Below are positions 55,450-63,179 of a DNA stretch of 64,000 bases, one piece after another. Position 1 is the first letter of the stretch. Each line of letters opens with the position of its first letter. A program made the translations under genes and the position numbers. Source of the DNA: Acidimicrobiia bacterium (GTDB lineage Bacteria; Actinomycetota; Acidimicrobiia; Acidimicrobiales; AC-14); NCBI GenBank assembly GCA_023264995.1, contig JAHFUR010000010.1, positions 1 to 64,000 of the forward strand, read 5' to 3'. The notes below the pieces were generated by a model, which searched no databases, had not been told where the DNA came from, and saw nothing but the letters and a program-made list of their open reading frames with translations.

Positions 55450-56340
55450 ATGGGCGTTCTCGATTATGCCGACCGCCAGTCGAAGCACATCTTGCGTCGA
55501 ATCTTCGTCGAAGTGCTTCGCCGACTGCAGACTATTGATGCGCTGTCCAACTACTCTTATATAGGATTCGGTGCCTACCAGTTCATCGACTTCGACCTTG
55601 TGCATCGTTCGCTGGGGATCGAGCGAATGACGAGCATCGAAAGCGACGACGCGTTGATCGAACGATGCCGCTTCAACTCGCCCTATCGCGGTATCGACAT
55701 CTTGGAGGGCACGGCAGCGACCGTTCTGCCGACGCTCGACTGGTCGGGCAGGTGCATCGTTTGGCTCGACTACACTCAGCGGCTCCGCACCGAGGAGATG
55801 GCCGACGTCCAGAACGTCGCGTTACGCCTACAACCAGGTAGCGTGCTCGCTATCACGCTCAACTGCCATCCCGGAGCCGATAACAAGCGACGCGGCGATC
55901 TGGAGTCCGCCGTCGGTGCCGAGAACGTTCCGATCGGGATCAGCGAGGCCAAGCTCGGAGACTGGGGCCTCGCGAAGACCCAACGAGAGCTGACGACGGC
56001 CTTGTTGCACCGGACGTTCGCTGATCGTGGTGACGGAACGGGCTGGCAACAGCTCCTGAACATCTACTACCGCGACGGGGCGCGCATGCAGATGACCGCG
56101 GGCGTCGTCGACGACCCACAGCTTCACCCGGCGATCCAGGCATGCCGATTCGAGGACATGACAGAGGTGTCCTTCGACGCCGAGCCCGTCGTGATCGAAG
56201 TTCCCGGCCTCACCGTTCGGGAGCGTCAGGCGCTCGGGAAGAAGCTCCCTACTCGCTCGTTCAAAGAGTTCGCCGGCCTGCCGGCTTCGGCTGTCGAGGC
56301 GCACGCGCGGTTCTACCGATGGCTGGATGCCGTCGGATAG
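55450..56340 (+). CDS. SAM-methyltransferase-like protein of the defence cassette
   Basis: A 296-residue protein starting 3 bp after the GHKL stop. The first 130 residues look like a Rossmann methyltransferase: YSYIGFGAYQFIDFDLVHRS, LGIERMTSIESDD and CIVWLDYTQRLRTEEMADVQ (acidic strand). Conserved pieces such as IGFG, DF-H and SIE are those of a family annotated loosely as O-methyltransferase in defence regions. The second half is helical. Whether it still methylates, and what, cannot be said. It closes the four-gene cassette; 88 bp later the ISL3 remnant begins. Confidence 0.65.
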   Translation: MGVLDYADRQSKHILRRIFVEVLRRLQTIDALSNYSYIGFGAYQFIDFDLVHRSLGIERMTSIESDDALIERCRFNSPYRGIDILEGTAATVLPTLDWSGRCIVWLDYTQRLRTEEMADVQNVALRLQPGSVLAITLNCHPGADNKRRGDLESAVGAENVPIGISEAKLGDWGLAKTQRELTTALLHRTFADRGDGTGWQQLLNIYYRDGARMQMTAGVVDDPQLHPAIQACRFEDMTEVSFDAEPVVIEVPGLTVRERQALGKKLPTRSFKEFAGLPASAVEAHARFYRWLDAVG

Positions 56341-56427
56341 ACCGGCTGGGGTGGGCAGATAAGAAGCCGCTCGAGCACCCCTGGATTGAGGTCGAGCCTA
56401 AGGACGTGTGTTTGTTTTTCCTAATCT

Positions 56428-57070
56428 GGGTCTTCGCGAATGGGGGTTGGAAGTTGGTGGGTTGACGCGCTGAGGGTCCGTGATGGAAGCGGGCCTGGCT
56501 TCCAGACTTCGGCTTGGCCGAGCCGAAGAGGAGCCAGACCCCGTGGCCGACCGTATCTCGTTGCGCTTGCGCCGCAACGACATAAGCGTGTTCGGGACCA
56601 TCGACGAGCCGAGCCAGCGGCCTATCGTGCACGTGGCCGGCAAGTTCGCCGCCGCCCTGTGCCCGAGCTGTGAACGACCGTCGGTCACGACCAATGGCAC
56701 GGGCTGGCGCGACGTCATCGACGTCGTACGCACCCTGGTCGTCAGCTTGGCGGTGTGCGTGCGGCGGTTCATCCGCGAGGACGAGGACTGCCCCCAGCGC
56801 AGCTTCGACGAGCGCTTCGAGGGCATCGGCCGGGGCGGGCTCGCTCCCGCGCCCAGGCGTTCTTCGCCGACCTCTCACGGGGCCGGGCGACGCGGGCGGT
56901 GGCCCGGGACATGGACGTGCCCGAGCACTATCTGCGCCTCGCCGTGGGCGCCCAGCGCCGGCGGGCCCATGAGTTTGTCCGGGGCCGGCTGGGGCGCAGG
57001 CCATCGACGAGTGCAGCGTAAAGAAGAACTTCGTCTAGGCCACGGTGTTCAGCGACCCCGGCCGGGCGTG
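56428..57070 (+). pseudogene. ISL3 family transposase, decayed remnant
   Basis: The pieces read in order but in three frames. The N-terminal zinc-finger part is VHVAGKFAAALCPSCERPSV then VVSLAVCVRRFIREDEDCPQ, RSFDERFEGIG. After a shift near 56835 come FFADLSRGRATRAVARDMDV and RRAHEFVRGRLG; after another near 56995 comes AIDECSVKKNFV, then an in-frame TAG (57036-57038), then ATVFSDPGR. The rest of the DDE domain is gone. GGGTCTTCGCGAATGG at 56428-56443 may be the left inverted-repeat end. The right end is not seen. Confidence 0.7.
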
Positions 57071-57249
57071 GTCATCGGGACGCGAGGCGGGCCGCCTGAT
57101 AGCCGGCGAATTCGTGCGGCCATCGCGCCCGGTAACGGGTTGCGAGCCCTCTCCTCTGGTGTGCTGCGGCGACTAGGTCGGTACGATTTCGGCCACCGAC
57201 CCTCGCCTCGGCGACACGGGTCGAGGTCGAGAGAAAGGGGGGCGTGCCG

Positions 57250-58356
57250 GTGGCACACGTCGAGAAGCGAGGTCCGGGGCGATGGCGCGCCCGGTACCGG
57301 AACCCGAACAACCGGGAGCGGTCGAGGACGTTCGCCCGGCGGGTCGATGCCGAGCGGTGGCTGACCTCGGTCGAGCACGCCAAGCTGTCGGGCGCCTATA
57401 TCGACCCGGCGATGGCCCGGGTCACGTTCGGGCGGTGGGCGGAGGAGTGGCTGGCCACGCCCGGCAAGCGGCCGAGCGCGTGGGCCCGGGACGACTCCAT
57501 CCTGCGGAACCACCTGCTCCCGACGCTCGGCGACCGCGGGTTGGGCACGATCAAGCCAAACGATGTCCAAGCGCTCGTGAGCGGCTGGACCACCGACGCA
57601 GCGCCGCGCACCGTGCGTCGGCAGTACGACACGCTGCGGGCCATCCTCAACGCCGCAGTCGCGGCCGACCTCATCGCCCGCTCGCCGTGTCGGGGCATCC
57701 GGCTGCCCGGGGTGTCCCAGGCCACCAGCCACGTCGTGAATGCCGAGGAGCTGGCTGCGATCGCCAGCGCCATGGGCGACTACGCGCCCATGGCGTACCT
57801 CGGCGCCGTCCTGGGCCTCCGGTGGGGCGAGTGCGCCGGCCTCCGGGTCGGCCGGATCGACTTCCTCCGGTCGACCCTGCACGTGGCCGAACAGCTGACG
57901 CGAGGGCCACGAGGCGCGATGGTCCTGGGACCGCCAAAGTCGGAGGCCGGACGGCGCACCATGGCGGTCCCACCGGCCCTCACAGCCCTCCTGAGCGAGC
58001 ATCTGGCCTCCCGAGGCATCACCGGGGCCGACCCGGACGCGTTCGCCTTTCCCGCCCCGCAGGGCGGCCATCTCGACTACGCCCACTGGCGCCGGCGGGT
58101 CTGGGAGCCGGCGGCCGCCGCCGGAGGCCTGGCTGGGCTGGCGTTCCGGGACCTCCGCAGGGCCAACGCCACCGGCATGGTCCTCGACGGGATCGACCTG
58201 AAAACCGCGCAAACCAGGCTCGGCCATAGCGACCCGAGGCTGACTTTGGCGGTCTACGCGCAGGCCACGACGGCCGCCGACGCGGCCGCAGCGACCGCCC
58301 TCGGGACGCGGTTCATGGAATTCCCGCGGCCTAGCCGCGGCCTGGGGGCCTCCTGA
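57250..58356 (+). CDS. Tyrosine-type site-specific integrase
   Basis: About 368 residues in phage/ICE style. N-terminal AP2-like arm-binding segment (VEKRGPGRWRARYRNPNNRE), core-binding domain (VTFGRWAEEWLATPGKRPSA), and catalytic domain with AVLGLRWGECAGLRVGRIDF (Arg I) and RLGHSDPRLTLAVYAQAT (His III and Tyr). The box II His-x-x-Arg reads FRDLRRANATG, with Arg instead of His. GTG 57244 is also possible, but GTG 57250 is better spaced from AAAGGGGGG. It lies 48 bp from tRNA-Pro, the expected place for an integrase using that tRNA. Confidence 0.88.
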   Translation: MAHVEKRGPGRWRARYRNPNNRERSRTFARRVDAERWLTSVEHAKLSGAYIDPAMARVTFGRWAEEWLATPGKRPSAWARDDSILRNHLLPTLGDRGLGTIKPNDVQALVSGWTTDAAPRTVRRQYDTLRAILNAAVAADLIARSPCRGIRLPGVSQATSHVVNAEELAAIASAMGDYAPMAYLGAVLGLRWGECAGLRVGRIDFLRSTLHVAEQLTRGPRGAMVLGPPKSEAGRRTMAVPPALTALLSEHLASRGITGADPDAFAFPAPQGGHLDYAHWRRRVWEPAAAAGGLAGLAFRDLRRANATGMVLDGIDLKTAQTRLGHSDPRLTLAVYAQATTAADAAAATALGTRFMEFPRPSRGLGAS

Positions 58357-58369
58357 GCCACCCGCCGGC

Positions 58370-58398
58370 CAGGGCGAAAACGCCCTGACCTGCTCTTT
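58370..58398 (+). terminator. Intrinsic terminator of the integrase gene
   Basis: A perfect 7-bp stem (CAGGGCG/CGCCCTG, 58370-58376 and 58381-58387) with an AAAA loop, followed by a T-rich stretch (CTCTTTTCCTT). It lies between integrase and tRNA. Confidence 0.75.
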
Positions 58399-58404
58399 TC
58401 CTTG

Positions 58405-58478
58405 TCGGGAAGGCGGGACTTGAACCCGCGGCCTCAGCGTCCCGAACGCTGCGCGCTACCAAGCTGCGCCACTTCCCG
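58405..58478 (-). tRNA. tRNA-Pro (anticodon CGG)
   Basis: 74 nt without CCA. Acceptor stem CGGGAAG/CTTCCCG with discriminator A (58405), D arm with AGCTTGGTAGC, anticodon stem-loop GCGTTCGGGACGC with CGG, T arm GCGGGTTCAAGTCCCGC. All four stems pair. The CCA end is not encoded. Its 3' end faces the integrase gene, so the tRNA is the probable attachment site of the island. Confidence 0.95.
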
Positions 58479-58494
58479 GAAAACCCAGCCTACT

Positions 58495-58911
58495 TCAGTG
58501 CAGCGGCACCGTGACCGGGCGGTAGGCGTCGTCCTCGAACGTGCCGCCGGCGAGGAGGGCGGTGATTGCCCGGCCGAGGCGCATGGGGTCGAGGGGCTTG
58601 ACCACCCAGCCCTCGGCCTCGGAGCGCCGGGCGAGGAAGACGTCGGCCCGGCGGTCGAGCAGCATGAGGATGGGGACGTGCGGGAGGCGGCCGGCTCCCT
58701 GCTCCAAGTGGAGCTCCGAGCAGGTGGCCATGGCCCCCATGCGGCCGATCTGCTGGTCGAGCACGACCAGGTCGGGCCTGCGGACCTTGACCGCCGGCCC
58801 CACGTCGGCCCCGTGGTTCATCTCCCGCACGGTGATACCCGTGTCGGGCAGGGCGGCCATGACGGCTTCCCGGACATTTGACGAGTCGCTGACCACGAGC
58901 ACCTCGGGCAT
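58495..58911 (-). CDS. Response-regulator receiver domain protein
   Basis: A 138-residue single receiver domain. The acidic start is VLVVSDSSNVREAVMAALPD, the phospho-Asp lies in RPDLVVLDQQIGRMGAMATC, and the Lys in WVVKPLDPMRLG. There is no output domain, so it works through protein contact. A divergent STAS-domain gene starts 42 bp away, a pairing seen in stress or switch pathways. The gene is co-oriented with tRNA-Pro downstream. Confidence 0.8.
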   Translation of the reverse strand: MPEVLVVSDSSNVREAVMAALPDTGITVREMNHGADVGPAVKVRRPDLVVLDQQIGRMGAMATCSELHLEQGAGRLPHVPILMLLDRRADVFLARRSEAEGWVVKPLDPMRLGRAITALLAGGTFEDDAYRPVTVPLH

Positions 58912-58941
58912 CTCGTGAGGGTAGTGCCCGCGACCCGTGGG

Positions 58942-58947
58942 TAGCAT
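58942..58947 (+). promoter_or_regulatory. Leaderless -10 box (TAGCAT)
   Basis: TAGCAT is 6 nt before GTG 58954, which has no Shine-Dalgarno sequence. Confidence 0.5.
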
Positions 58948-58953
58948 CGAGCC

Positions 58954-59319
58954 GTGCTTCACATCGAGCTGGACAAGCGTGAGGACTACACCATCTGCCG
59001 GCCCGTGGGGGAGCTGGACGCCTATACCGTCGGCCAGTTCCGCGAAGCGCTCGGCGAGCTGGCGTCTGAGCCCAAGCTCCTCATCGACATGTCCGATGTC
59101 CCGTTCGTCGATTCCGCCGGCCTGGGCGCGCTCATCGGGGGCATCCGCCGGGCCCGGGAGGCGGGGGGCGACGTTGCCGTGTGCTGCAACCGCCCCACCC
59201 TGGTCCGCCTCCTCCACACCACCGGCTTCGACCGGATCGTGACCGTCACCGACACCGTGGCCGAGGCGGCGGCCTCGCTGACGAGTGAGGACGGTCAGTC
59301 GGCGGAGGCGAACACGTAG
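58954..59319 (+). CDS. STAS domain anti-sigma factor antagonist
   Basis: A 121-residue single STAS protein. It shows YTICRPVGELDAYTVGQFRE, then KLLIDMSDVPFVDSAGLGAL with the phosphorylatable Ser in D-S-A-G, and VRLLHTTGFDRIVTVTDT. Such proteins bind an anti-sigma kinase and free a sigma factor when dephosphorylated. No cognate kinase or sigma factor is nearby. Its end overlaps the ArsA-type gene on the other strand by 25 bp. Confidence 0.88.
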   Translation: MLHIELDKREDYTICRPVGELDAYTVGQFREALGELASEPKLLIDMSDVPFVDSAGLGALIGGIRRAREAGGDVAVCCNRPTLVRLLHTTGFDRIVTVTDTVAEAAASLTSEDGQSAEANT

Positions 59320-60341
59320 GTCGCCACCCTCGCCAGCCCGGCGAGGTCGTGGACATCGGTGTCCAGCTCCGGCACGCAGACCGCCGGGGCGCCCACCCGC
59401 CGGGACAGCCCGGCCACGTGGGCCTCCTCCCCGTCGGCCAGGCGCTCCAGGTCGGCCAGGTTCCGGTGGAGCGGGCCCTCGCCCGGGCCCACGCCGGCCG
59501 GGGCGAAGCGGGGGTGCATCCGGTTGACGATCAGCGCTTCCACGCCGATGCCCGCCTCGCCGAGCTTCTCGGCGAAGAACTCGGTCTCCCGGGCCGCGTC
59601 CCGGCGGGGCGAGGTGACCAGGACGAAGGCGGTGCACGGGTCGGCCAGGAGGTCCAGCACGCCCTGGGCCCGCCGGCGGAAGCCGTCCTCCATGCCCTCG
59701 AAGGCCTGGAAGAACGTCACCGCGTCCGACACCACCTCGGAGCCGACAACCTTGCCGATGGTGCGCACGAACGCCGTGGTGGCGATGTTCACGGCCCGCA
59801 ACCCGGTGCGGGCCGGGAGCATGAGGAGCCGGAACAGGCGGTTGTCCAAGAGCCGGGAGAGCCGGCGGGGGGCGTCGATGAAGTCCAGCGCGTTGCGGGT
59901 GGGCGGGGTGTCGACGACCACCAGGTCGAAACGCTCGTCGTTGTGCAGCTCGAAGAGCTTCTCCATGGCCATGTACTCCTGGGTGCCCGACAGGGCGCCG
60001 GCGATGTTGCGGTAGAAGCGGTTGGCCAGGATGGTCTCGGCCTGGCCCGGGTCGGGGGCGTACCGGGCCACCAGGCCGTCGAAGGTGCTGCGGGGGTCGA
60101 GCATGAGCGCCCACAGCTCCCCCGGCCAGTCGCCCTCGATCCGGCGGGGGGTGTCGGTGAGGGAGCCGAGGCCGAGGGCGTCGGCCAGGCGCTTGGCCGG
60201 GTCGATGGTGACGACCACGGTCCGCCGGCCCCGGCGGGCGCCGTCGACGGCCAGGGCGGCGGCCACCGTCGTCTTGCCCACCCCGCCCGGCCCGCAGCAG
60301 ACCAGGATGGCCCGGTCGCCGACGAGGTCGCCGACGGCCAT
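59295..60341 (-). CDS. ArsA/Get3-family ATPase, second of pair
   Basis: A 348-residue SIMIBI ATPase. Deviant P-loop ILVCCGPGGVGKTTVAAALA (G-K-G replaced by G-P-G), switch I VVTIDPAKRLADALGLGSL, and switch II FDLVVVDTPPTRNALDF. Actinobacteria carry a conserved pair of these genes next to each other, in mycobacteria described as a Get3-like heterodimer. It is probably not for arsenite, as no arsenic genes are near. ATG 60341 directly follows the partner's stop. Confidence 0.86.
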   Translation of the reverse strand: MAVGDLVGDRAILVCCGPGGVGKTTVAAALAVDGARRGRRTVVVTIDPAKRLADALGLGSLTDTPRRIEGDWPGELWALMLDPRSTFDGLVARYAPDPGQAETILANRFYRNIAGALSGTQEYMAMEKLFELHNDERFDLVVVDTPPTRNALDFIDAPRRLSRLLDNRLFRLLMLPARTGLRAVNIATTAFVRTIGKVVGSEVVSDAVTFFQAFEGMEDGFRRRAQGVLDLLADPCTAFVLVTSPRRDAARETEFFAEKLGEAGIGVEALIVNRMHPRFAPAGVGPGEGPLHRNLADLERLADGEEAHVAGLSRRVGAPAVCVPELDTDVHDLAGLARVATYVFASAD

Positions 60342-61274
60342 CTACGCCACCTCGGTCCGGGCCGGGAGCGCTTCGATGGCCGCGGCTAGGGCCGAGGCGA
60401 GCTCGTCGATGTGGCGCGGGACGAGGTCGACGCTGAACAAAGTCGGCAGGTGGAGCTGGGGCAGCGGGAGGTCGGCGGCCAGGCGGGCCACCTGGGCCTG
60501 CTGCAGCTCCTGGCGCCGGGCCCGGAACTGGCCGGCGGCAGCCAGCGCCGCGGCCAGGTCGGGCGCCACGTCGGTCCCCGGGGCGGTCTCGAGGCCGTCG
60601 AGCACCGGGTAGAGGCCGTTGACCACCACCGGGCCGAGGTCGACGCCCACCCTGTCCTCCAGGGCGAAGGCCGTCTCGACCACTTCGTTGACGGGGGTCT
60701 CCTCGGCCAGGGTGACGAGCATCACCCGGCAGCGGGCCGGGTCGGTGAGCATGTCCAGCACCTCTTCGGACTGGCTGCGCAGCGGGCCACCGCGGATGAT
60801 CTCCCGCAGGCCCCGGGGGCTCATCAGGAAGCTGACGGCGTGGCCGGCGGCGGGGGCGTCGAGGAGGATGAGGTCGGCGGCGCCGGCCCGTTCGAGCTGT
60901 TTGACCTTGCCCAGGATGAGGATGTCCTTGATGCCCGGGGCGGCGGTCGACACCACCTCGACCAGACCGGCCTTCACCAGCCGTTTGGAGATACGGCCCA
61001 GACCGTGCTCGTCGAGGTACTCGAGGAGGGCGACGTCGGGCGTGAGCGACCGGGCCCGGATCCCGGGTGCCAGCTCCCGCTCGTCGTACTCCAGGTCCTC
61101 GGCGCCGAAGGCGGCGGCCAGCCCGGTCTTGCCCTCGACCTCCACGATAAGGACGCTGAGGCCCAGCCCGGCGGCCATGCGGGCCATGGCGGCCGTCACC
61201 GTGGTCTTGCCCACCCCGCCCTTGCCGGCGACGACGATCAGGCGCGACTGGGCGCAGAACGTCCGGGGATCCAC
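60342..61274 (-). CDS. ArsA/Get3-family ATPase, first of pair
   Basis: A 310-residue ATPase with the deviant Walker A LIVVAGKGGVGKTTVTAAMA (signature Lys) and switch II ADLILLDAPAAGHAVSFL. Compared with its partner it has the intact K-G-G-x-G-K-T loop, so the two are unequal halves of a likely heterodimer. GTG 61274 has a TAGGCT box 7 nt upstream and seems leaderless. The two genes abut without spacing. Confidence 0.86.
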   Translation of the reverse strand: MDPRTFCAQSRLIVVAGKGGVGKTTVTAAMARMAAGLGLSVLIVEVEGKTGLAAAFGAEDLEYDERELAPGIRARSLTPDVALLEYLDEHGLGRISKRLVKAGLVEVVSTAAPGIKDILILGKVKQLERAGAADLILLDAPAAGHAVSFLMSPRGLREIIRGGPLRSQSEEVLDMLTDPARCRVMLVTLAEETPVNEVVETAFALEDRVGVDLGPVVVNGLYPVLDGLETAPGTDVAPDLAAALAAAGQFRARRQELQQAQVARLAADLPLPQLHLPTLFSVDLVPRHIDELASALAAAIEALPARTEVA

Positions 61275-61281
61275 GGCGGTG

Positions 61282-61287
61282 AGCCTA
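61282..61287 (-). promoter_or_regulatory. Leaderless -10 box (TAGGCT) of the ArsA-type pair
   Basis: TAGGCT on the minus strand is 7 nt before GTG 61274. It lies between the ATPase pair and the stop of the upstream LysM gene. Confidence 0.5.
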
Positions 61288-61292
61288 GGGAC

Positions 61293-61799
61293 TCAGATGT
61301 CGCGGCCCATCGGGACCCGGAGCTGCTGGCCGGGGTGGACCAGGTTCGGGTCGCTGAGCTGGTTGCGGTTGGCGTCGAAGATGCGGACGAACAGGCTGGC
61401 GTCGCCATAGGCCTCGTGGGCGATGGCCGACAGAGTGTCGCCCGGCTCCACCGTGCGCAGCGCGAACCCGTAGTACCCCTCGACCAGGCTCTCGCCGAAG
61501 ACGACGGGCACCACCACCATGCTCGCCGGCGTCTCGGTGCCGCCGGCGTCGAAGACCTCCACGAACCCGTCGGCGGTGACCGGCACGCCGGGCAGGGCCA
61601 GCGCGGCCTGGAAGTTGCCGAGCACGCCCATGCCGCCGGCGGTGACGAACGACCGCACCAGCTCGTGGGAGTTGCCGTCGCGCACGCGGAGGCCGATGGT
61701 GGCCTCGAACCCGGTGCCGACGCCGGCCACCTTGACGTGCTGGTCGACGATGTCGAACGGCTGGGGCTGCAGCACCTTCATCCACGGGTACATCGTCAT
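61293..61799 (-). CDS. Gmad2 and LysM domain protein
   Basis: A 168-residue protein. The first 105 residues are an immunoglobulin-like Gmad2 domain (QPFDIVDQHVKVAGVGTGFE, RVRDGNSHELVRSFVTAGG). The last 55 are a LysM peptidoglycan-binding motif (VEPGDTLSAIAHEAYGDASL, RNQLSDPNLVHPGQQLRVP). No signal peptide is seen, which is odd for a LysM protein. GGAGG lies 7 nt before ATG 61799. Confidence 0.82.
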   Translation of the reverse strand: MTMYPWMKVLQPQPFDIVDQHVKVAGVGTGFEATIGLRVRDGNSHELVRSFVTAGGMGVLGNFQAALALPGVPVTADGFVEVFDAGGTETPASMVVVPVVFGESLVEGYYGFALRTVEPGDTLSAIAHEAYGDASLFVRIFDANRNQLSDPNLVHPGQQLRVPMGRDI

Positions 61800-61882
61800 C
61801 GCCGGACCTCCGGATCGTCCCTGGCCGAGGCTACGCCTGCTGCCCGCTCAGGGGCTCCGGCCGGCGCCGATTACCGTGGACC

Positions 61883-63091
61883 ATCCGCAAGCTGCTCCTT
61901 TCCGTGCTGGCCCTGGCCACGATCGCCCTTTCCGCCCCCCCGCCGGCGTCGGCGGCCGCCCAGGACGCACCGAGCGCGGTGATCGACGTGGTCGAGGTCA
62001 AGGGCCGCATCGACCCCATCGTCAGTGACTTCCTGCGCCGGGCCATCGCCAGCGCCGCGGCGGCCAAGAGCGAGGTGCTGGTCATCCAGCTCGACTCGCC
62101 GGGCGTGCTGCTGAGCCGGTACGACTTCGCTGCCCTGGCCGCCCGCATTGCGGCCTCGACCGTCCCGGTGGCGGTGTGGGTGGGGCCGACCGGCGCCAAG
62201 GCGTCGGGGGCGACGGCGGCGCTGCTGGCCTCGGCCGGCGTCGCCGGCATGGCCCCGGGTACCCGGGTGGCCGGCCTCAAGCCGGCCGACGCCCTGGCCG
62301 CCGGGCTGGTCACGACCACCGACCCCACCCTGGGCGAGTTCGTCGTCGGCCTCGACGGGCGCGATGTGGGGGGCAGGGTCCTGCACACGGCCAAGGTGGT
62401 GCCCGAGGGCGAGACGCTGCGCCGCCAGCAGGCCGGCGAGGTGCGCTTCGCCAAGCTGGGCCTCACCGAGCGGCTCCTCCACCTGACCGTCACCCCGCCG
62501 GTGGCCTACCTGCTCCTCATGATCGGCCTGCTGCTGATCGTGTTCGAGTTCTTCACCGCCGGCGTCGGCCTGGCCGGGATCACCGGGGCCGTGTCGCTCA
62601 TCCTGTCGGCCTACGGCCTGGCCGTGCTCCCGACCAGCCCGGTCGGCCTGTTCCTGATCGTGCTGGGCGTCCTCGGCTACTCGATCGACGTCCAGGCCGG
62701 GGCGCCGCGGGCCTGGACGGGCATCGGCGTGGTCAGCGGGCTGATCGGCTCCTGGTTCCTGTTCCCGGGCGACCTGCGGGTGCCCCTGCTGGTCATCGCC
62801 CTGGTCTCGGGCGGCACCGCCCTGTTCATGCTCTCGGGCATGACGGCCATGCTCCGGGCCCGGTTCTCCACGCCGACGATCGGGCGCGAGTCGATGATCG
62901 GCCAGATGGGCGAGGCCACCACCGGCATCGACCCCGAGGGCATGGTCGACCTGCGGGGCGGCAAGTGGCGGGCCCGCACCAACCGGGCCACCCCGATCCC
63001 CGCCGGCGAACGGGTCCGGGTCGTCGCCATCGACGGCCTCCTCCTGGAGGTCGAGCCCGAGACAGGCGGCGCCAAGGACGCCGGCCACTGA
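61883..63091 (+). CDS. NfeD-type membrane protein (ClpP-class N-terminal domain)
   Basis: About 402 residues. A ClpP/crotonase-like serine-protease-type domain comes first (VIQLDSPGVLLSRYDFAALA, VAVWVGPTGAKASGATAALL), lacking an obvious catalytic Lys; then four transmembrane helices (VAYLLLMIGLLLIVFEFFTA, LFLIVLGVLGYSIDV) and a C-terminal OB fold (GEATTGIDPEGMVDLRGGKW, RVVAIDGLLLEVEPE). Members work with stomatins. The first usual start is GTG 61904, but the full signal peptide (RKLLLSVLALATIALSA) needs ATC 61883, which lies 5 nt after a TACCGT box. Confidence 0.85.
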   Translation: MRKLLLSVLALATIALSAPPPASAAAQDAPSAVIDVVEVKGRIDPIVSDFLRRAIASAAAAKSEVLVIQLDSPGVLLSRYDFAALAARIAASTVPVAVWVGPTGAKASGATAALLASAGVAGMAPGTRVAGLKPADALAAGLVTTTDPTLGEFVVGLDGRDVGGRVLHTAKVVPEGETLRRQQAGEVRFAKLGLTERLLHLTVTPPVAYLLLMIGLLLIVFEFFTAGVGLAGITGAVSLILSAYGLAVLPTSPVGLFLIVLGVLGYSIDVQAGAPRAWTGIGVVSGLIGSWFLFPGDLRVPLLVIALVSGGTALFMLSGMTAMLRARFSTPTIGRESMIGQMGEATTGIDPEGMVDLRGGKWRARTNRATPIPAGERVRVVAIDGLLLEVEPETGGAKDAGH

Positions 63092-63111
63092 GTTCCCTGG
63101 GACCACCCTGG

Positions 63112-63165
63112 CCCGATCTGGCTGCAGTTACCCGCCAATAGACCGGTAGGTGCAGCCAGATCGGG
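63112..63165. terminator. 15-bp inverted repeat between convergent genes
   Basis: A perfect 15-bp stem (CCCGATCTGGCTGCA 63112-63126, TGCAGCCAGATCGGG 63151-63165) around a 24-nt loop. It fills the gap between the NfeD-type gene and the convergent DsrE gene. No U-tract. Confidence 0.55.
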
Positions 63166-63179
63166 TGGGGGCGGCGCCT

